A stretch of 24,356 nucleotides of DNA from contig JAQCEB010000010.1 in NCBI GenBank assembly GCA_027729925.1, positions 1 through 24,356 of the forward strand. The letters are read 5' to 3'. Both the position numbers and the translations under genes were made by a program. Position 1 is the stretch's first letter. Each line of letters opens with the position of its first letter. The stretch is from Actinomycetota bacterium. Its GTDB lineage: Bacteria > Actinomycetota > Acidimicrobiia > Actinomarinales > Actinomarinaceae. The notes under the pieces are model-generated. The model had not been told where the DNA came from. It searched no databases and worked only from the letters and a program-made list of their open reading frames with translations. Shown here in pieces: positions 1-7,783 of this stretch.

Positions 1-56
1 TTAAAAGCTTCAATCATTGAATCTGGAAAACTAAAACATTTTAATGCTTTATCCAA
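1..56 (-). CDS. Possible 5' end of an unidentified gene running off the window
   Basis: After the rpe stop codon, a second frame stays open to the window edge. It can start at a TTG at 54-56 and reads MDKALKCFSFPDSMIEAF. An AAGGTGG stretch inside the end of rpe lies a suitable distance upstream as a ribosome binding site. The overlap with rpe would be 8 bases, a length that recurs at several junctions here (mltG/ruvX, hisS/hydrolase, secF/secD, yajC/tgt, tgt/queA). The visible residues do not match RibD, which often follows rpe in actinobacteria. Only 18 codons are visible, so this could instead be the displaced C-terminus of rpe. The function is unknown. Confidence 0.3.
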   Translation of the reverse strand, partial: MDKALKCFSFPDSMIEAF

Positions 57-636
57 AGATTGCACCACCTTGAACTAAAATATCAACTCCTAATTTTTCA
101 GATTCTTTTTTGTGATTATTTGTAATACCTCCGTCTAGGATTAGTAAACCTGAGTAGTTATCAAAAAGATTTTTAAAATTTTTTCCTTTAATAAGTAAAT
201 CAATAGATTGTTTTTGATTTGAGTAACCTGGTGTTACACCTAATAAAAGGACTGCACTTGCATAATCTAAATACTCTTTAAGATTTTCGTTTTTAGTTCC
301 AGGCAATGTAGCAATGCCTAAATTTGGAAAATTTTGTTTAAGGTTCTTAAAAGTATTAATCGATGTTGTTTCTTGATGTACACAAACTAAATCAGCACCA
401 TTATCGAAAGCTAATGGAACAAATTTTTCATTGTTTTCCAACATTAAATGAACATCAACTTTGAAATCTGTGTTTTTTTTAATTAAGTTAATGTGATTAA
501 ACGACATACTTATATTATTTGTAAAATGACCATCAGTAATATCAATATGAATTTGATTAAATTTATTTTTATTTTTATTTATTTCTTCCAATAGAATTAA
601 TTGATTTGCTGCTTGAATACTTGCTGAAATAATCAT
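49..636 (-). CDS. rpe: Ribulose-phosphate 3-epimerase, short at the C-terminus
   Basis: This enzyme interconverts ribulose 5-phosphate and xylulose 5-phosphate in the pentose phosphate pathway, in the cytoplasm. It is a TIM barrel. The metal and catalytic residues are recognisable: H30 and D32 in IHIDITDGHF, H63 in DVHLML, and D168 in ILDGGI. The phosphate-binding end is DILVQGGAIFG. The protein is 195 residues, against about 215-225 for the family, and stops directly after the GGAIFG strand, so the last helix is missing. The start is an ATG overlapping the fmt stop (ATGA), with AAGGGG about 7 bases upstream. The stop might reflect a frameshift or true shortening. The identity is secure. Confidence 0.9.
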   Translation of the reverse strand: MIISASIQAANQLILLEEINKNKNKFNQIHIDITDGHFTNNISMSFNHINLIKKNTDFKVDVHLMLENNEKFVPLAFDNGADLVCVHQETTSINTFKNLKQNFPNLGIATLPGTKNENLKEYLDYASAVLLLGVTPGYSNQKQSIDLLIKGKNFKNLFDNYSGLLILDGGITNNHKKESEKLGVDILVQGGAIFG

Positions 637-1448
637 TTGAGTCCCCTTGTGTAATCATGAAAATTCATTCTTTTTTTTCCTTCTGGAGTTACTTCGTTGG
701 GGTAAATAATGCCATCAATTAATTCTATACCAGGAGTAATTTCATCTAGAAAGTAGTTATGAATTTTTAAAAATTTATTTTTATATATTATATAAGCAGG
801 ACCAATAGCATCAAAAGCTCTAATTTTTCTTTTAGCATCTGCGAGAGTTTGTCCAGTTATATTGAAGTCACTTTTAGAAAACTTAAATGTTAAACTACCC
901 TGAGCATTTTGATTTTTTAAATTCGAGTTAAAGTTAATTAAATTATATTGATTTTCAAAGTGATAATATATATATTTATATATTTCAGACGCATAAATCT
1001 CAGTATTGACTTTAAATTTAAATTGATAAAGAATTTTTCCTGTATCGATACCTTGGTTAATTTGAAAAATTGTGTATCCAGCAAAATCAAAATTTTTTAA
1101 AATAGTGTTTTCAACTGGAGTTGGCCCTCTTAATTCAGGAAGGATACTTAAGTGAATATTGTAAAGATTTTTATTTTTTTTAATAAAATTATCACTAAAA
1201 ATTTTTGAAAAGCTTGCAACAATGCCGTAATCCATATCCTCATAGACAGAATTTTCAGAATAATATGTGTATTCTATATTATTTTTGAGAGCGAATAATT
1301 CAACTTTATTAGGTTTAACTTTTCTTCCTCTTCCCTGTTTAGAAGGTTGTAATGTAACAATTTTTATATTTTCATTATTTTTATAAATTGTATTAAGAAA
1401 ATGAACACTTCTTTCATCTGAACCAAAAAAATATTTAAATTTGGTCAC
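633..1448 (-). CDS. fmt: Methionyl-tRNA formyltransferase
   Basis: Fmt transfers a formyl group from 10-formyl-tetrahydrofolate to initiator Met-tRNA. The catalytic triad is present: N97 and H99 in NIHLSILPELRG and D135 in QGIDTGKIL. The His-Asp spacing of 36 equals that of E. coli H108/D144. GRGRKVKP (39-46) corresponds to the substrate-gripping loop. A small C-terminal OB-like domain carries the AFDAIGPAY signature. At 271 residues it is shorter than the usual ~310, by trimming of loops. The start is GTG, with AAAAGGA about 10 bases upstream, and it overlaps def by 14 bases. Being next to def, it pairs the addition and removal of the N-formyl group. In mycobacteria rsmB lies between fmt and rpe; it is absent here. 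Confidence 0.93.
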   Translation of the reverse strand: MTKFKYFFGSDERSVHFLNTIYKNNENIKIVTLQPSKQGRGRKVKPNKVELFALKNNIEYTYYSENSVYEDMDYGIVASFSKIFSDNFIKKNKNLYNIHLSILPELRGPTPVENTILKNFDFAGYTIFQINQGIDTGKILYQFKFKVNTEIYASEIYKYIYYHFENQYNLINFNSNLKNQNAQGSLTFKFSKSDFNITGQTLADAKRKIRAFDAIGPAYIIYKNKFLKIHNYFLDEITPGIELIDGIIYPNEVTPEGKKRMNFHDYTRGLK

Positions 1449-1929
1449 CTGGAAATCCTTTTATTGAAATTTCTTTTAGTGCATTTCTTCTTTCTTTTCT
1501 TTTTAATGAACTTAACAGTAATTTACCATTTAGATGATCAAATTCATGTTGCAATACTCTACCTAAAAGATCATCACCCTCGTAAATTACTTGTTGATTC
1601 TTTTCATTTAAACATGAAATTCTTGCATATTCGTACCTTTCAATATCCCAGTAGTAACCAGGTAGTGATAGACATCCTTCCATGAAAATTATTTCTCCGC
1701 TAACTTTTTCTAGAACGGGATTAATAGCTACTTTTGGTCCATCTCCAGCATCAAAAACAAAAATATTTTTATTTATACCGATTTGAGGAGCAGCAAGTCC
1801 TACTCCAGGTGCTTCATACATTATTTTTATCATCTTTTTTGATAAATTTATAATGTAATCATCAATAGATGTTATGTTCGTTGATTTTTGCTTCAACGAA
1901 GGATGTCCAAATACAACAATTTCACTCAT
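1435..1929 (-). CDS. def: Peptide deformylase
   Basis: This metalloenzyme removes the formyl group from nascent protein N-termini at the ribosome. All three family motifs are intact: GVGLAAPQ (42-49), EGCLS (84-88) with metal ligand C86, and HEFDH (128-132) with ligands H128 and H132 and catalytic E129. At 164 residues it is of normal length. The ATG start overlaps the priA stop (ATGA), and a GAGGG ribosome binding site lies upstream inside priA. It is followed by fmt with a 14-base overlap, so the two formyl-cycle enzymes are probably translated in a coupled way. Confidence 0.96.
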   Translation of the reverse strand: MSEIVVFGHPSLKQKSTNITSIDDYIINLSKKMIKIMYEAPGVGLAAPQIGINKNIFVFDAGDGPKVAINPVLEKVSGEIIFMEGCLSLPGYYWDIERYEYARISCLNEKNQQVIYEGDDLLGRVLQHEFDHLNGKLLLSSLKRKERRNALKEISIKGFPGDQI

Positions 1930-3266
1930 AAATATCTAACCCTCTTTACTTCAAATTCAGTTAACTTAGAAAATAAGTTGATAATTTCTAAATATTTTAC
2001 ATTAATTAACTTTAAATGTAGTTCATAAATATTCCTATCGTTACTATTGATAGGTCCCAAGAGTTTATTTTCTAAATTATCCTTAATCAAATAGTTTGAT
2101 TTAATAGAAAATATCTTCATCAATAAATTAGGTCCAAAAGATTTCCTAATTTCGATTTCTTTATTAACCCATCTATCAAAATTATTACTATTTAAAGTAT
2201 TGTTAATATTTAATTCCTTATTTGAAACAACATAAATTGGTTTATTTTTTTCAGAAAAATAATTTAGGAGTCTAATTAAATATATCAATCTACTTGAATC
2301 TAATATATTATTTCTAGCAATTTTTGGATTAATTAAAACTAAAGCATCAATGTCATTATTTGATATATCTTTTAATTTTGTAAAACTATTTGGAAAAATG
2401 AATTCATCATTAGAAAAAAAATTTAATCTTTTTATTTTATTAAATAGCAAATTTAGAGAATTTTCAGTTGTACTAGATATAAAGTATTCAATTTGATATT
2501 GATAATTTTTTCTTAATTTAGGTTTTTTATTATTGAATTCAAGATTTTGAAATTCATTAATGAAATAAAAGTTACCTCCGAAAATTCTATTTTTTAAATA
2601 TGCTGATTCTATAATATTGAGCTGATTTAATTTTGGTAATTTATAAGATGAGGAATTTGAGTCGTAAAAATAATAATCTGTATCAGAAGTAATATTTATG
2701 TTTTCGAAATTATTAGAAAGTACGATTGCTACTTGAAAATCTTTTAGTTTTAGGAAATTATTAAATTCTTCCTTACCTCCAGCTTTTTGATAAAAACTAA
2801 TTTTATATCTATTACTTAATTCTCTTTGAATTAAAGAAATCTCTTTTAATGAAGGTGCAAAAATTAAATTTTTTTTGTTTTTTAACTCTAATTTTTTAAA
2901 ATCATATAGTTCTAGATTCTCTATTTTTTTATTTTTTAAAATTTTCTGATTTGATAAAACTTTAATATTGACTAAATTTTTAAGTAATATTCCAATATTC
3001 AGATAATTTGATAAAGAAATATATTTTAAGTATTCAAGTTGAATTTGAGAGATTTTCTCGCCAGTTATATTTAAAATATCATTAATTTTTTTGAGACTTG
3101 AATCATTTTTTAAATTTAAAACTATAGCTTTGTATAATTTATTTCTAAATTTAACTTCGACAACTGAACCTATTGTAATTTTGTTTGTTAACGTTTTAGG
3201 AACAAAATAAGTAAAAATATTGAATTTGTAAGTGTTATTTGAAATTATTTCTACATCAGCATACAT
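1926..3266 (-). CDS. priA: Degenerate primosomal protein N' (PriA-like), no helicase or zinc motifs
   Basis: The identity rests on position (between coaBC and def, as in actinobacteria) and on the N-terminus. There, VEVKFRNKLYKAIVL (37-51) resembles the PriA 3'-DNA-binding domain. The C-terminal end, EFEVKRVRYL, also resembles PriA. The protein is 446 residues, against about 650-730 for full PriA. I see no Walker A P-loop, no DEAH box and no cysteine at all, so both ATPase function and the usual eight-cysteine zinc site are absent. Actinobacterial PriA proteins are known to lack a functional helicase; this one is more reduced still. It is rich in Asn, Lys, Ile and Leu. A role in binding forks at replication restart is inference. 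TAATG overlap with coaBC; metK, which usually sits between them, is missing. Confidence 0.72.
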   Translation of the reverse strand: MYADVEIISNNTYKFNIFTYFVPKTLTNKITIGSVVEVKFRNKLYKAIVLNLKNDSSLKKINDILNITGEKISQIQLEYLKYISLSNYLNIGILLKNLVNIKVLSNQKILKNKKIENLELYDFKKLELKNKKNLIFAPSLKEISLIQRELSNRYKISFYQKAGGKEEFNNFLKLKDFQVAIVLSNNFENINITSDTDYYFYDSNSSSYKLPKLNQLNIIESAYLKNRIFGGNFYFINEFQNLEFNNKKPKLRKNYQYQIEYFISSTTENSLNLLFNKIKRLNFFSNDEFIFPNSFTKLKDISNNDIDALVLINPKIARNNILDSSRLIYLIRLLNYFSEKNKPIYVVSNKELNINNTLNSNNFDRWVNKEIEIRKSFGPNLLMKIFSIKSNYLIKDNLENKLLGPINSNDRNIYELHLKLINVKYLEIINLFSKLTEFEVKRVRYL

Positions 3267-4378
3267 TATTTAATAATTGTATCAATTATTAAATTTGCTA
3301 TTTCGTTTTTATCATGTGTTCCGGACTCTATTAATAATTTATCCTTATCTATAAGATAAATTTTGTTATTTTTTGAACCAAATGGATTATCTAAAATATT
3401 ATTTATAACAAGAAAATCTATATTTTTATATTTCAATTTTTCAAAGTTAAGTTCATTATTAACTTGAGCTGAAAATCCAATAGTAATTAAATTTTCATTT
3501 TTTTCTTTTATTGCTTTTACTACGTCTATGTTTGGATTAAGAGTTAAGTTGAAAGGTCCATTATCACGACTTATTTTTCCTGATGATTTATTTATAATAA
3601 AATCTGAGACAGCTGCAGTCATAAATAAGTATTTTGAATCTATTGACTCTTTTTCGATTATATTAAATAAAGCTTTTGAATCAGAGAAAGCTTTATTTTT
3701 AGCGTGTGGCAGTGGTTCAATATTTGACGAATGCACATAGATAACTTCATAACCTCTTGCTAAGAGTTCTATTGCAATTGCTCTACCTTGCTTTCCAGAT
3801 GAAGTATTTGATATAACCTTCACATCATCTATTTTTTCTGTAGTTGGACCTGATGTAACTATTATCTTATCTTTAGACTTTGTTATTATATTAAAAACTT
3901 CATCTGGTTCAATTAATCTACCTAAACCTTTGTCACCAATATCTAGTGATCCAAATCTTGGACCAATAATTAAATTTTTAGTGCTCAATTTAGAAACATT
4001 ATTTTGTATAACTGGATTTAAATACATTTCTTCATGCATAGCGGGAGCTATATAAACAGGATTTTTATACATTAAATATGTTGAAGTTAATAAATCATCA
4101 GCAATTCCATTAGCTAGTTTTGATATCAAATTTGCTGAAGCAGGGTAAATTAAAAATATATCTGCCCATCGTGCTAATTCTATATGTGGAGAACCTTTTA
4201 AATCTGACCAATCGGAAAGAGGCTTATATTCTTCAATAAACTTGTCGGATATATAATTTAATCCATTAAAAGTTGATAATATTTTAAAATTAAAATTTTT
4301 TGAGTAAGTTGAAACTAATAATTCAGTTTTAGAACAAGCAACACTACCTGAAATACCAAGTAGAATATTATTGCTCAT
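3266..4378 (-). CDS. coaBC: Phosphopantothenoylcysteine decarboxylase / phosphopantothenate-cysteine ligase
   Basis: This bifunctional enzyme makes 4'-phosphopantetheine from 4'-phosphopantothenate and cysteine on the route to coenzyme A. The N-terminal FMN-dependent CoaC half (about 1-165) has the catalytic H65 in SPHIELARWAD, PASAN (79-83) and the PAMH..M..NP motif (112-122). The C-terminal CoaB half (about 170-370) has TSGPTTEKID, SNTSSGKQG and AAVSDF. In the CoaC substrate flap, where E. coli has the active-site cysteine in an ACGD segment, this protein reads GSLDIGDKG, placing I147 at the cysteine position. At 370 residues it is slightly short (usual ~400). ATG start; TAATG overlap with rpoZ. 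Confidence 0.94.
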   Translation of the reverse strand: MSNNILLGISGSVACSKTELLVSTYSKNFNFKILSTFNGLNYISDKFIEEYKPLSDWSDLKGSPHIELARWADIFLIYPASANLISKLANGIADDLLTSTYLMYKNPVYIAPAMHEEMYLNPVIQNNVSKLSTKNLIIGPRFGSLDIGDKGLGRLIEPDEVFNIITKSKDKIIVTSGPTTEKIDDVKVISNTSSGKQGRAIAIELLARGYEVIYVHSSNIEPLPHAKNKAFSDSKALFNIIEKESIDSKYLFMTAAVSDFIINKSSGKISRDNGPFNLTLNPNIDVVKAIKEKNENLITIGFSAQVNNELNFEKLKYKNIDFLVINNILDNPFGSKNNKIYLIDKDKLLIESGTHDKNEIANLIIDTIIK

Positions 4379-4605
4379 TAACTTTTTTCTGAAACTTCTA
4401 CCTTTCCTGCTGCTATTTCTTCAAATGCAACAGTAAGTGGCTTTCTACTCAAACTTTGAACTTGTGGGGGTGTGTAAGCACCAATTCCTTCTCCAAGTTG
4501 ATTAAAATAAGAATTAATATCTCTAGCTCTACGAGCAGCGGTAATTACAAGTGCGAACCTTCCAGGTGTTTGTTCTAGTAGTTCTTCAATAGGCGGTTTT
4601 ATCAT
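4378..4605 (-). CDS. rpoZ: RNA polymerase omega subunit
   Basis: Omega helps assemble and stabilise RNA polymerase by holding the beta' subunit. The 75-residue protein carries the conserved core RFALVITAARRARDINSYF (16-34), followed by a stretch ending in KPLTVAFEEIAAGKV. Its base composition is visibly less AT-rich than the flanking genes, which fits strong protein-level constraint rather than transfer. A strong GGAGG ribosome binding site precedes the ATG. The start overlaps the gmk stop (ATGA) and the stop overlaps the coaBC start. The gmk-rpoZ-coaBC order is typical of actinobacteria. Confidence 0.96.
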   Translation of the reverse strand: MIKPPIEELLEQTPGRFALVITAARRARDINSYFNQLGEGIGAYTPPQVQSLSRKPLTVAFEEIAAGKVEVSEKS

Positions 4606-5135
4606 CTTTCCTCCAAATCATATATTATATCAATTATTTCTTTAACAGAAGTATTTAAATCTACATTCTTAATATTGAAATTGTATAAATGCTTTTTTTC
4701 ACGTTGAAGATTTGCTAATTTCATTCTTTCTTGAATAAATGAATTATCGTGACCTCTTATTTTTAGTCTTTCCTTTAAACTATCATTATCAATATCTATG
4801 AAAATACCAATAAAATGTGGATATTGTTTAAGTAATTTTGTAGCACCGTTTACTTCCAAATCTAAAAGGATTACTTCTTTTTTGTTTTTGATTTGATCTT
4901 TTCCTGTTCCATAGAAAGCATCACCATATTGTTCAAATTCTATAAAAAAGTTTTTGTCTATTAGATTTTTAAATTCTTCTTCACTGACAAAAAAGTAATC
5001 TTTTCCATCTACTTCTCCTTGACGTTTTTCTCTTGTTGTATGAGAGACAGAAAAATGAATATTAATATGATTAGAAAGTTCGTTAATAATTGTATTTTTT
5101 CCAACACCTGAGGGTCCTGTAATTATATAAATCAC
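4602..5135 (-). CDS. gmk: Guanylate kinase
   Basis: It phosphorylates GMP (and dGMP) to the diphosphate using ATP. The P-loop is GPSGVGKNT (7-15), with Asn14 where Ser is usual. The GMP-binding segment TTREKRQGE (33-41) includes R35, R38 and E41, followed by DYFFVS with Y47. The usual LLDIDVQG strand here reads LLDLEVNG, a conservative drift. At 177 residues it is a compact version of the usual ~190-210. The start codon is GTG, overlapping the mihF stop as GTGA, and there is no clear separate ribosome binding site, so translation is probably coupled to mihF. Confidence 0.94.
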   Translation of the reverse strand: MIYIITGPSGVGKNTIINELSNHINIHFSVSHTTREKRQGEVDGKDYFFVSEEEFKNLIDKNFFIEFEQYGDAFYGTGKDQIKNKKEVILLDLEVNGATKLLKQYPHFIGIFIDIDNDSLKERLKIRGHDNSFIQERMKLANLQREKKHLYNFNIKNVDLNTSVKEIIDIIYDLEER

Positions 5136-5413
5136 TGTTTTAAAAATTTTACAATATTATCGATATCTAAGTCAGTTAAATCTTTAAAAATTGTTTTTTC
5201 ATTTAAATTGATAGACTCTAAAAAACGTGCAGTTTCAACTTTACCTTTTTGACCACCATCAGTTAAATATTTGTGAACTCTAATTGAACATAATGAGTTA
5301 TTATTTCTAGCATTATAAAAATTACTAATTAAATTTGGATCATCAATATTAAAATTTTTTATAAAATTTAATCTAGCTTTCTTTACTTGTTTAATTTCAA
5401 TCAATAAATTCAT
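5132..5413 (-). CDS. mihF: Integration host factor, actinobacterial type (mIHF)
   Basis: This is a small nucleoid-associated DNA-binding protein unrelated to E. coli IHF. It is called from its position directly upstream of gmk, which is diagnostic in actinobacteria, and from the pattern of the second half. Residues 45-92 (starting RVHKYL, then GGQKGKVETARFLESI) align by eye with the mIHF helix-two-turn-helix region, in which a short helix, a glycine-containing turn and KV..A..I are followed by two more helices. The 93-residue length fits. The N-terminal helix is basic (KQVKKAR). It overlaps the end of nusB by 17 bases and gmk by 4. The sequence is strongly diverged, so the call leans on synteny. 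Confidence 0.78.
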   Translation of the reverse strand: MNLLIEIKQVKKARLNFIKNFNIDDPNLISNFYNARNNNSLCSIRVHKYLTDGGQKGKVETARFLESINLNEKTIFKDLTDLDIDNIVKFLKQ

Positions 5414-5780
5414 TTTTACTTATCTTATCCAGTATCGCATTAACAAACTTAGCTCCATCAGAGCTTGAATGAATATCTGTTAATTTAGTCCATTCAGAAA
5501 TAATAACTTTATTAGGAGAAAGTTTTAACTGTAACTCCCCTATGCCTAGTAAAAGTGAAGTTTTTTCTGATTTTCCTATTCTTTCATATGTCCAATTCTC
5601 ACTATATTTCGTAATTAAATTTTTTATTGTTTCGATATTATCAGTAATTTGTTTAGATAATTGTTTGGCTCGAAGTGATTGATTTTCACTTAAATCATTT
5701 TCTATAAGAATGAGTTCATCAGTTTTTAAATTAGATTCAAACAGTGATTCAAAACAAATATATCTAAAGTCTTTTTTCAT
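5397..5780 (-). CDS. nusB: Transcription antitermination factor NusB
   Basis: NusB binds boxA RNA with NusE (ribosomal protein S10) to promote antitermination of rRNA operons. The protein is all-helical with the family signatures NWTYERI (62-68), a middle helix LLLGIGELQL, NKVIISEW and the C-terminal KFVNAILDKI (111-120). At 127 residues it is slightly below the usual ~140, with a short N-terminus lacking the basic R-rich start common in the family. The ATG overlaps the efp stop (ATGA), and efp-nusB adjacency is widespread in Gram-positive bacteria and actinobacteria. Confidence 0.93.
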   Translation of the reverse strand: MKKDFRYICFESLFESNLKTDELILIENDLSENQSLRAKQLSKQITDNIETIKNLITKYSENWTYERIGKSEKTSLLLGIGELQLKLSPNKVIISEWTKLTDIHSSSDGAKFVNAILDKISKNEFID

Positions 5781-6334
5781 GCTCTAGTCATATACGATTT
5801 TGTTTTTGTATCAATTTTAATAATGTCATTTTCATTAATAAACATAGGTACTTGTAAAGTTAAACCTGTTTCACAAGTAACTTCTTTTGTAGAAGAGTTA
5901 ACGGAATCTCCTTTAACTGCTGGTTCAGCTTTTGTGACTAATAAAGAAATTGCTGTAGGCAGGATAACCTCAATAGGATTTTCATTATGCATCGATATAG
6001 TTACATCTTGATTAGCCTTTAATAAACTTTCATCACCCTGAAGAAAATCTTTATTTAATGAAATTTGATTATATGTTTCAGTATTCATAAAGTAGAAATT
6101 TTCTCCTTCAGAATATAAAAATTGAAAAGGTTGTTTATCAACAAAAGCTTGTTCCACATCTTCATCAGCTCTAAAAGTTTTATCAACAACTCCTCCGCTT
6201 GTTATATTTTTTAACTTTGTTTTGACAAAAGCTCTACCCTTACCTGGCTTTACATGTTGGTATTCCAAAATTAAATAAAGATTATTTTCATAAATAATTG
6301 ACTGTCCCGGTCTTATATCATTTGTTGAAACCAT
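5777..6334 (-). CDS. efp: Elongation factor P
   Basis: EF-P binds stalled ribosomes and promotes peptide bond formation at polyproline stretches. It has the normal three-domain layout: a KOW-like domain at about 1-64, then OB domains at about 65-126 and 127-185. The loop that contacts the P-site tRNA is PGKG (30-33), with K32 at the position of the modified E. coli K34. No modification gene lies in the window. The C-terminal signature ...CETGLTLQVPMFI..GD is recognisable as ETGLTLQVPMFINENDIIKI. At 185 residues it has full length. A good AAGGAG ribosome binding site lies about 10 bases upstream of the ATG; the start overlaps the mltG stop as TAATG. Confidence 0.97.
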   Translation of the reverse strand: MVSTNDIRPGQSIIYENNLYLILEYQHVKPGKGRAFVKTKLKNITSGGVVDKTFRADEDVEQAFVDKQPFQFLYSEGENFYFMNTETYNQISLNKDFLQGDESLLKANQDVTISMHNENPIEVILPTAISLLVTKAEPAVKGDSVNSSTKEVTCETGLTLQVPMFINENDIIKIDTKTKSYMTRA

Positions 6335-7404
6335 TAAGGTATAACTCCTTCCTCTTTTGCTTTATTTTTAAGGTTAATGAACTCTTCATAATCACTCGTA
6401 AAACTCATTTTCCCATTTAATTCAGTTAAAAGATAATAAATAAAATCATTCTCAGGAGTTTGTAAAATAGCAATCATTGATCTTTCACCAAATCCAGAAA
6501 TAGGTGTAGGTGGTAAACCGCTGTATTTATATGTATTGTAAGGACTATCTGTTTGTAAATCTATTAGCAATACTGATGATTTTCTTTTTTGTAATGAATA
6601 AAGTACTGTTGCATCAATTTGTAATATCATATTATCTTCTAATCTATTTTTAATAACAGAAGAAACCAAAGGTCTGTCTTCATCTAGTTTTGATTCAGCT
6701 TCGATCAGGCTTGCTATAGTAAAAAATTCATTTGGAGTATTAATCCAACTAGGTAGTGAACTGCTTTCTATTAAATTTGAATATCTAATTTCAAGCTCAT
6801 CTACTAGTTTTTGTAGAATATCTTCTCCATTTGCTTCTACATCTATTTCGTAAGTGTTAGGAAATAAAAGACCTTCCCAATTTTGTAATATTTTATAATC
6901 ACCATTGGGTAGATAATTACTTAAAACTCTACCTGAAAGTAACGAGTTTTCTAATTGCACTACTTCAAATCCAGTTTGTGCAGATATAGTTTCTAGAGTT
7001 TCTTTTATCCACAAACCTTCTGGAATAGTTATATTGTATGTTTTTAATGGAGGTCCTTTTAGCAACAAAGCTGTTAATTCTTCATACGAAAGATTGTTTG
7101 GAAGTTCGTATGAACCTGCTCTAAGCTTATCTGTTAAATTTTCATTTCTTAAATAAAGCTCAAATGCAAGTTGTGAGTTTATAACACCAGATGAATCCAA
7201 AATAGATGCAATCTGTGAAGCTGAAGCACCTTGGGGAATATTAATGTTTAGTATTTGAAAGCTTTCATTTACTTCATTTGAAATAAGATTAGAAGACTTT
7301 ATACCGTCTGCAATATTACTTGAAAAATTAATGAATAAAAAAATAATTAAAATTACCGAAAAAAGCTGGATTGTAAGTCTATTTTTTATATAAAAATTAT
7401 TCAT
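6334..7404 (-). CDS. mltG: Endolytic murein transglycosylase MltG
   Basis: MltG is a membrane-anchored lytic transglycosylase that cuts nascent glycan strands and sets their length. One membrane segment (about 10-28) follows a short basic N-terminus (type II anchor). A LysM-like module follows (about 50-120, with IPQGASASQIA), then the YceG catalytic domain. Catalytic E235 lies in ASLIEAES, followed by the NRL motif (253-255), the Q-ID-ATVLYS segment and DSPYNTYKYSGLPPTPIS (286-303). At 356 residues it is of typical length. ATG start; it overlaps ruvX by 8 bases. Actinobacteria usually have aroE after mltG; here efp follows directly. Confidence 0.94.
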   Translation of the reverse strand: MNNFYIKNRLTIQLFSVILIIFLFINFSSNIADGIKSSNLISNEVNESFQILNINIPQGASASQIASILDSSGVINSQLAFELYLRNENLTDKLRAGSYELPNNLSYEELTALLLKGPPLKTYNITIPEGLWIKETLETISAQTGFEVVQLENSLLSGRVLSNYLPNGDYKILQNWEGLLFPNTYEIDVEANGEDILQKLVDELEIRYSNLIESSSLPSWINTPNEFFTIASLIEAESKLDEDRPLVSSVIKNRLEDNMILQIDATVLYSLQKRKSSVLLIDLQTDSPYNTYKYSGLPPTPISGFGERSMIAILQTPENDFIYYLLTELNGKMSFTSDYEEFINLKNKAKEEGVIP

Positions 7405-7783
7405 TTTTTTTAAGAAAGCTTTCTAAAATTTCCAAAGCAGATAAATCATCATTTCTTTCTGTATTTCTTTTTGAAACTATGTTTGAGGTAAATCGTTCAT
7501 CAATTTTTTCTATAGGTATATTAAAAGTTAAAGAATCTATAAACTCATCTACTACTGCAGTCATTCTATTCATCTGCTTATTTAATCCCAATGGATATCC
7601 TACAACAATTAGATTTATTTCATTTTCTTTGATTTTATTATCTAATTCATCATGTAAATTATTTAATTTTTGATCAATTATTTTTAAAGGAAAGCCAATA
7701 TTTGCCGATGATTTTTTAAGAGCTAATCCGACGTACCTCTCACCATAATCAATTGAAAGTATATTTAAATTACTTAAATTCAC
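7397..7783 (-). CDS. ruvX: Putative pre-16S rRNA nuclease YqgF/RuvX
   Basis: This RNase H-fold nuclease is implicated in 16S rRNA 5'-end maturation; the family was earlier predicted to be a Holliday junction resolvase. Expected motifs are present: SIDYGERYVGLAL with D12, VVGYPLGLN (60-68), DERFTS (95-100) and NDDLSALEIL (111-120) with D113 as a third acidic residue. At 128 residues it is of family size. The start is GTG. It lies between alaS and mltG, as in most actinobacteria and Firmicutes, and overlaps both (14 and 8 bases). With no RuvC seen in the window, its relation to resolvases is of interest, but the rRNA role is the better-supported reading. Confidence 0.92.
   Translation of the reverse strand: MNLSNLNILSIDYGERYVGLALKKSSANIGFPLKIIDQKLNNLHDELDNKIKENEINLIVVGYPLGLNKQMNRMTAVVDEFIDSLTFNIPIEKIDERFTSNIVSKRNTERNDDLSALEILESFLKKNE

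Noticed and set aside
1..56. Left-edge frame as ribD
   Set aside because: ribD often follows rpe in actinobacteria, but the visible residues do not resemble the RibD N-terminus.
1464..1685. Plus-strand frame with a hydrophobic, signal-like start opposite def
   Set aside because: It is antisense to the def motifs. The Phe/Leu run is just the complement of Lys/Arg-rich codons in def.
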